From NCBI GenBank assembly GCA_964019695.1, contig CAXHUL010000501.1:329676-393675 (forward strand): a DNA stretch of 64,000 nucleotides, read 5' to 3'. The notes under the pieces were generated by a model. It worked only from the letters and a program-made list of their open reading frames with translations. It was not told the DNA's origin and did no database searches. This document shows positions 57,271 to 64,000 of the stretch, piece after piece. Position 1 is the first letter of the stretch; each line of letters begins with the position of its first letter. Source of the DNA: Loripinus fragilis (taxonomy: Eukaryota > Mollusca > Bivalvia > Lucinida > Lucinidae). A program made the translations under genes and the position numbers.

Positions 57271-60200
57271 CCTCAACTTAGCCAACTCATCAAACTTACA
57301 GTACAACTTAGGCAACTCATCGAACTCATCCTCAACTTATCCAACTCATCCAACTTACAGTACAACTTATCCAACTCATCGAACTCATCCTCAACTTATC
57401 CAACTCATCCAACTTACCGTCCAACTTATCCAACTCATCGAACTCATCCTCAACTTAGCCAACTCATCCAACTTACAGTACAACTCATCCAACTCATCCT
57501 CAACTTATCCAACTCATCGAACTTACATTCCAACTTAGCCAACTCATCCAACTTACAGTACAACTTATCCAACTCATCGAACTCATCCTCAACTTAGCCA
57601 ACTCATCGAACTTACAGTACAACTTATCCAACTCATCGAACTTACATTCCAACTTAGCCAACTTATCGAACTTACATTCCAACTTATCTAACTCATCGAA
57701 CTTAAAGTCCAACTTACCCAACTTATCGAACTCATCCTCAACTTAGCCAACTCATCGAACTTACAGTACAACTTAGCCAACTCATCCAACTTACAGTACA
57801 ACTTACCCAACTTATCGAACTCATCCTCAACTTAGCCAACTCATCGAACTTACAGTACAACTTAGCCAACTCATCCAACTTACAGTACAACTTAGCCAAC
57901 TCATCCAACTTACAGTACAACTTATCCAACTCATCGAACTCATCCTCAACTTAGCCAACTCATCCAACTTACAGTACAACTTACCCAACTTATCGAACTC
58001 ATCCTCAACTTAGCCAACTCATCCAACTTACAGTACAACTTAGCCAACTCATCGAACTCATCTTCAACTTAGCCAACTCATCGAACTTACAGTTCAACTT
58101 ATCCAACTCATCGAACTTACATTCCAACTTAGCCAACACATCGAACTTATATTCCAACTTACCCAACTTATCGAACTCAACCTCAACTTAGCCAACTCAT
58201 CGAACTTACAGTACAACTTAGCCAACTCATCCAACTAACAGTACAACTTATCCAACTCATCGAACTCATCCTCAACTTAGCCAACTCATCGAACTTACAG
58301 TACAACTTAGCCAACTCATCCAACTTACAGTACAACTTATCCAACTCATCGAACTCATCCTCAACTTAGCCAACTTATCTAACTAACAGTACAACTTTGC
58401 CAACTCATCGAACTCATCCTCAACTTATCCAACTCATCCAACTTACAGTACAACTTATCCAACTCATCGAACTCATCCTCAACTTATCCAACTCATCCAA
58501 CTTACCGTCCAACTCATCCAACTCATCGAACTCATCCTCAACTTAGCCAACTTATCGAACTTACAGTACAACTTATCCAACTCATCAAACTTACAGTACA
58601 ACTAAGCCAACTCATCCAACTTACAGTACAACTTATCCAACTCATCGAACTCATCCTCAACTTAGCCAACTCATTGAACTTACAGTACAACTTACCCAAC
58701 TTATCGAACTCATCCTCAACTTAGCCAACTCATCGAACTTACAGTACAACTTAGCCAACTCATCCAACTTACAGTACAACTTACCCAACTCATCAAACTC
58801 ATCCTCAAGTTAGCCAACTCAACGAACTTACATTACAACTTAGCCAACTCATCCAACTTACAGTACAACTTATCCAACTCATCGAACTCATCCTTAATTT
58901 AGCCAACTCATTGAACTTACAGTACAACTTATCCAACTCATCCAACTTACCGTCCAACTTATCCAACTCATCGAACTCATCCTCAACTTATCCAACTCAT
59001 CGAACTTACATTCCAACTTAGCCAACTCATCGAACTTACATTCAAACTTATCTAACTCATCGAACTTACAGTACAACTTACCCAACTTATCGAACTCATC
59101 CTCAACTTAGCCAACTCATCGAACATACAGTACAACTTAGCCAACTCATCCAACTTACAGAACAACTTATCCAACTCATCGAACTCATCCTCAACTTATC
59201 CAACTCATCGAACTTACATTCCAACTTCGCCAACTCATCCAACTTACAGTAAAACTTGTCCAACTCATCGAACTCATCCTCAACTTAGCCAGCTCATCCA
59301 ACTTACAGTACAACTTAGCCAACTCATCGAACTCATCCTCAACTTAGCCAACTCATTGAACTTACAGTACAACTTAGCCAACTCATCCAACTTACAGTAC
59401 AACTTATCCAACTCATCGAACTCATCCTCAACTTAGCCAACTTATCTAACTTACAGTACAACTTAGCCAACACATCGAACTCATCCTCAACTTATCCAAC
59501 TCATCCAACTTACAGTACAACTTATCCAACTCATCGAACTCATCCTCAACTTATCCAACTCATCCAACTTACCGTCCAACTCATCCAACTCATCGAACTC
59601 ATCCTCAACTTAGCCAACTCATCGAACTCACAGTACAACTTATCCAACTCATCAATCTTACAGTACAACTAAGCCAACTCATCCAACTTACAGTACAACT
59701 TATCCAACTCATCGAACTCATCCTCAACTTAGCCAACTCATCGAACTTACAGTACAACTTACCCAACTTATCGAACTCATCCTCAACTTAGCCAACTCAT
59801 CGAACTTACAGTACAACTTAGCCAACTCATCGAACTCATCCTCAACTTAGCCAACTCATCCAACTTACAGTACAGCTTACCCAACTCATCGAACTTATCC
59901 TCAACTTAGCCAACTCATCCAACTTACAATACAACTTATCCAACTCATCCTCAACTTATCCAACTCATCGAACTTACATTCCAACTTAGCCAAATCATCC
60001 AACTTACAGTATAACTTATCCAACTCATCGAACTCATTCTCAACTTAGCCAACTCATCGAACTTACAGTGCAACTTATCCAACTCATCGAACTTACATTC
60101 CAACTTAGCCAACTTATCGAACTTACATTCCAACTTATCTGACTCATCGAACTTACAGTCCAACTTACCCAACTTATCGAACTCATCCTCAACTTAGCCA

Positions 60201-62249
60201 ACTCATCGAACTTACAGTACAACTTAGCCAACTTATCCAACTTACAGTACAACTTACCCAACTTATCGAACTCATCCTCAACTTAGCCAACTCATTGAAC
60301 TTACAGTACAACTTATCCAACTCATCCAACTTACAGTCCAACTTATCCAACTCATATAACTCATCCTCAACTTATCCAACTTATCGAACTTCTATTCCAA
60401 CTTAGCCAACTCATCCAACTTACATTCCAACTTATCTAACTCATCAAACTTACAGTACAACTTACCCAACTTATCGAACTCATCCTCAACTTAGCCAACT
60501 CATCGAACTTACAGTACAACTTAGCCAACTCATCCAACTTACCGTCCAACTTATCCAACTCATCGAACTCATCCTCAACTTATCCAACTCATCGAACTTA
60601 CATTCCAACTAAGCCAACTCATCCAATTTACAGTACAACTTAATCAACTCATTGAACTCATCCTCAACTTAGCCAACTCATCAAACTTACAGTACAACTT
60701 AGCCAACTCATCGAACTCATCCTCAACTTATCCAACTCATCCAACTTACAGTACAACTTATCCAACTCATCGAACTCATCCTCAACTTAGCCAACTCATC
60801 CAACTTACAGTACAGCTTACCCAACTCATCGAACTTATCCCCAACTAAGCCAACTCATCCAACTTACAGTACAACTTATCCAACTCATCCTCAACTTATC
60901 CAACTAATCAAACTTACATTCCAACTTAGCCAACTCATCGAACTTACAGTACAACTTATCCAACTCATGAAAGTTACAGTACAACTTAGCCAACTCATCC
61001 AACTTACAGTACAGCTTACAAAACTCATCGAACTTATCCACAACTTAGCCAACTCATCCAACTTACAGTACAACTCATCCAACTCATCCTCAACTTATCC
61101 AACTCAGCGAACTTACATTCCAACTTAGCCAACTCATCCAACTTACAGTACAACTTACCCAACTCATCAAACTCATCCTCAACTTAGCCAACTCATCGAA
61201 CTTACATTACAACTTAGCCAACTTATCCAACTTACAGTACAACTTATCCAACTCATCGAACTCATCCTTAACTTAGCCAACTCATTGAACTTACAGTACA
61301 ACTTATCCAACTCATCCAACTTACCGTCCAACTTATCCAACTCATCGAACTCATCCTCAACTTATCCAACTCATCGATCTTACTTTCCAACTTAGCCAAC
61401 TCATCGAACTTACATTCAAACTTATCTAACTCATCTAACTTACAGTACAACTTACCCGACTTATCGAACTCATCCTCAACTTAGCCAACTCATCGAACTT
61501 ACAGTACAACTTAGCCAACTCATCCAACTTACAGTACAACTTATCCAACTCATCGAACTCATCCTCAACTTATCCAACTCATCGAACTTACATTCCAACT
61601 TCGCCAACTCATCCAACTTACAGTAAAACTTATCCAACTCATCGAACTCATCCTCAACTTAGCCAACTCATCAAACTTACAGTACAACTTAGCCAACTCA
61701 TCGAACTCATCCTCAACTTATCCAACTCATCCAACTTACAGTACAACTTATCCAACTCATCGAACTCATCCTCAACTTATCCAACTCATCCAACTTACCG
61801 TCCAACTTATCCAACTCATCGAACTCATCCTCAACTTAGCCAACTCATCCAACTTACAGTACAACTCATCCAACTCATCCTCAACTTATCCAACTCATCG
61901 AACTTACATTCCAACTTAGCCAACTCATCCAACTTACAGTACAACTTATCCAACTCATCGAACTCATCCTCAACTTAGCCAACTCATCGAACTTACATTC
62001 CAACTTATCCAACTCATCGAACTTACATTCCAACTTAGCCAACTTATCGAACTTACATTCCAACTTAGCCAACTCATCGAACTTACAGTCCAACTTATCC
62101 AACTCATCGAACTTACATTCCAACTTAGCCAACTTATCGAACTTACATTCCAACTTAGCCAACTCATCGAACTTACAGTCCAACTTAGCGAACTCACCGA
62201 ACTCATCCTCAACTTATCCAACTCATCCAACTTACCCAACTCATCGAAC

Positions 62250-63026
62250 AGCTCAACTCATCCAACTCATCGAACTCATTCTCAACTTATCCAACTCATC
62301 GAACTTACCCAACTCATCCAACTTATCGAACTTATCTTTTAACTTATCGAACTCAGCTTGCTTAGCTTACTCAACTCATCTAACTTAGCTTGCATCTTGC
62401 TGCATATAATGGTCCAATGTTATACTCATGACCAACTCATCCTAACATATGTGCAGCTATTATAACTTACCGAACTTAGCCCAGCCATTGAAGTATCTGG
62501 ACACATATCACCAACTCATCCTAACATATGCGCAGCTATTATAACTTACCGAACTTAGCTCAGCCATTGAAGCATCTGGATACATATCATTGTTTAAAGA
62601 CCCAACTTACCGAACTCATCGGCTATAATAGACAGCTATGGCAACTTACTCAACTTAGAACTTAGAATATAGGGACCTATCACATGTATGTTTGTTATAG
62701 TTATATATATATATATATTATAAATATACTGACCGCTGACTTACAGTTCAACTTATCCAACTCAACTTAGGTAAGTTAAGTAGCATAAGTTGTAAGCTGA
62801 GCTGGATGAGTTGAGTAACCTGAGCTCGGTGGCATGGTTAATTTCACTCCGAAAAAGGGCGGAAAATGCTTATTTTGCTCAGCTTGATGAGTTGAGTAAG
62901 CTGAGCTGAGTTGAAAGATCATGCATATCTTATAGAAGGGTAGGAGGGAGGATAGGCGCACGGAGTATCAATATATATGTAGGCTACATGCTGGCGAATT
63001 TCGGGACCGGGAGTATGAAGTATAAG
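62250..63026 (-). repeat. Element 2 right subterminal region and terminus
   Basis: Mirror of 28893-29650 at high identity: the same 79-bp tandem pair (62499 and 62578), the AT microsatellite (62703-62722), and the strand switch of units near 62760. It ends with GCGAATTTCGGGACCGGGAG and TATGAAGTATAAG. The direct repeat CCCATATTTTG follows at 63027-63037. Confidence 0.75.
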
Positions 63027-63079
63027 CCCATATTTTGCTATGCATTGCTTCATGCTCTTTCTATTTTTGCATTTATCTT

Positions 63080-63080
<1 letters not shown>

Positions 63081-63134
<54 letters not shown>

Positions 63135-63160
63135 TGGGGGAGAGAGAAAGAGAGAGAGAT
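63081..63160 (+). repeat. (GA)n microsatellite with G-run
   Basis: GA dinucleotide run to about 63125, a run of 10 G, then further GA-rich sequence. Purine-only on the plus strand for nearly 80 bases, hence a potential triplex-forming tract. Confidence 0.95.
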
Positions 63161-63177
63161 GGTTACCTAATTTCAAT

Positions 63178-63290
63178 AGTCTTCCTGATGTCTTGTGACT
63201 GTAAGTGGTATGTTGTATATCCTCACGGTGCTGTGGGTGGGTATAAATTGTGTGTGGTTGTGGTATTTCTTGATCATATTCACTTATTAT
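63178..63290 (+). repeat. dispersed repeat (TTCCTGATCATACTCAC family), copy 3
   Basis: GTCTTCCTGATGTCTTGTGA, GGTGCTGTGGGTGGG, GTGGTATTTCTTGATCATAT, TCACTTATTA. Matches 2279-2432 and the inverted copy at 3437-3532. Confidence 0.6.
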
Positions 63291-63419
63291 TAAATACCAT
63301 TTCTTTCATTGAAGCCAAATATTTATGTCATTAAATTATGTTCAGGACAGAACAATAACTCGATTAAGCTGCACCTATCTGAAGATTCACTGAAGACCAC
63401 CTTCTCGGCTGTTTATATA

Positions 63420-63450
63420 TACGAGGGTTGTTCAAATATGAATGCAACCA
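63420..63450 (+). mobile_element. possible mariner-type terminal inverted repeat
   Basis: TA followed by CGAGGGTTGTTCAAATATGA resembles the start of many mariner-family elements, whose ends often read CGAGGGTTGTTCA and which duplicate TA. No matching opposite end and no transposase is found before 64000, so the element, if real, continues beyond the window. Confidence 0.3.
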
Positions 63451-64000
63451 GCTTCATAGCTTTCTTCACATATATGCTACGACAAAATGTTGTACATGTC
63501 TAGAAAGAACTATTAACGCCTTTAAACTGACACCAGGCATTAAGAAACACACAATACATTCCTCGAGTTACACACACTTATATGAAGGCCACTACTTTAT
63601 ACTCAATTTTTCTGAAGCAAATTGCAACACACGTTTTGGTACATGTGCGGATATATGTAGTGCCATATCTTTGTAAGTTTAAGATACATTAGCACCACAT
63701 TGCACCACATTTTAGATGCAACTTATAGAAACATTCTCAAAGTTGTTTGCAGGAAAAAGTTTATATAATCCTATTTCAGCCTCGAGTATTAAGCAGGCAC
63801 ATTTGTGACATAATCAATTTTAGTATAAACGTCATTTTGGGGCACTTGCTGATGACGTATAAATGAACATCGTTGTATTTTATTCTTTGCGTTTTGCTGA
63901 AAATATGCTAACTATACAATAAGGGAGACTTTCCAAACGCACTGTCCTCTATTTACAGAAGTATCAATTTATATCACTTTCAAGCGTTTTTCTGTTTCTT
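63451..64000. other. unassigned flank to the window end
   Basis: AT-rich. An 82-codon plus-strand frame (63428-63676) starts inside the possible mariner end. It has no DDE motif or other recognised domain and is not called as a gene. Confidence 0.4.

Larger units (their letters stand above)
43298..62330 (-). repeat. 29/30-bp minisatellite array, right arm of Element 2
   Basis: Reverse complement of the left array (CAACTTAGCCAACTCATC, GAACTTACAGTACAACTT, GAACTCATCCTCAACTT). About 640 monomers by length, so roughly half as long again as the left arm. No insertion comparable to that at 35149 is seen. It contains several higher-order duplications, listed separately. All open frames in it are periodic artefacts. 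Confidence 0.95.
28494..63037. mobile_element. Element 2: ~34.5-kb giant fold-back element with 29/30-bp minisatellite arms
   Basis: Outer inverted repeat: TACTTCATACTCCCTGTCCC from 28510 is mirrored by GGGACCGGGAGTATGAAGTA ending at 63022. An 11-bp direct repeat, CCCATATTTTG, sits just outside each end (28494-28504 and 63027-63037), as a target-site duplication would. Inside lie near-identical unique subterminal segments, then two opposed minisatellite arrays around a 1.3-kb spacer. The left end carries an extra small inverted pair (28510-28649) and a partial duplication of the subterminal unit (28740-28900) that the right end lacks. No transposase is visible. The structure is described from the sequence; the single-element interpretation is inference. 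Confidence 0.6.

Noticed and set aside
29500..62330. Repeat-protein genes such as CKFDELDKL or SSMSWISC runs
   Set aside because: The same DNA gives open frames in several frames and on both strands, lengths depend on random loss of a stop in one monomer, and higher-order duplication copies them. They are periodicity artefacts.
10881..63037. Palindromes produced by chimeric (hairpin) long reads
   Set aside because: Arms differ in length, monomer order and insertions, and the flanks outside each structure are different, so neither is a simple read-level inversion. Misassembly of the arrays cannot be excluded, especially at the N gap.
63035..63334. 99-residue frame with an ERERER stretch
   Set aside because: It is the translation of the (GA)n microsatellite plus a dispersed repeat.

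Overview
The window is eukaryotic nuclear DNA and is almost entirely repetitive. It has sparse, short coding exons, GT-AG-style splice acceptors, AATAAA/ATTAAA poly(A) signals, a tRNA-derived SINE, a PIF/Harbinger transposon, many palindromic MITE-like elements and very long satellite arrays. This mix suggests a lophotrochozoan invertebrate, most likely a bivalve mollusc. That assignment is an inference from repeat style and a small secreted cysteine-rich peptide gene; no diagnostic host gene is present.

Layout. 1-8.8 kb is accessory intergenic DNA packed with short palindromic elements and dispersed repeats. It holds one convincing small gene (4149-4388, a secreted six-cysteine peptide) and one plausible terminal exon (8512-8736). 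8.8-10.76 kb is a PIF/Harbinger transposon with intact ends, a TAA target duplication and a transposase broken by several frameshifts. 10.88-22.80 kb is a large fold-back element ('Element 1'): CACTA...TAGTG ends flanked by TA, about 0.69 kb of unique terminal inverted repeat, then a 55-bp satellite running inward from both sides to a 200-N gap where orientation flips. 22.8-28.5 kb is old, gene-poor DNA with a degenerate ~150-bp tandem repeat and two copies of a perfect-centre palindromic element. 28.5-63.03 kb is a second, much larger fold-back structure ('Element 2', about 34.5 kb). It has matching outer inverted repeats, near-identical unique subterminal segments, and two opposed arrays of a 29/30-bp minisatellite (about 12.5 kb and 19 kb) around a 1.3-kb central spacer. 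An 11-bp direct repeat flanks it. 63.03-64 kb is flank with a (GA)n tract, a dispersed repeat and a possible mariner-type inverted-repeat end.

The two fold-back elements make up roughly 46 of 64 kb and share one plan: short inverted ends, unique subterminal block, inward-facing satellite, spacer, mirror image. Neither encodes a recognisable transposase in the visible sequence. The most interesting hypothesis is that both are giant non-autonomous inverted-repeat transposons whose arms have become satellite DNA, comparable in plan to Drosophila Foldback and Tetris elements. The many open frames inside both satellites are products of repeat periodicity and are not annotated as genes.
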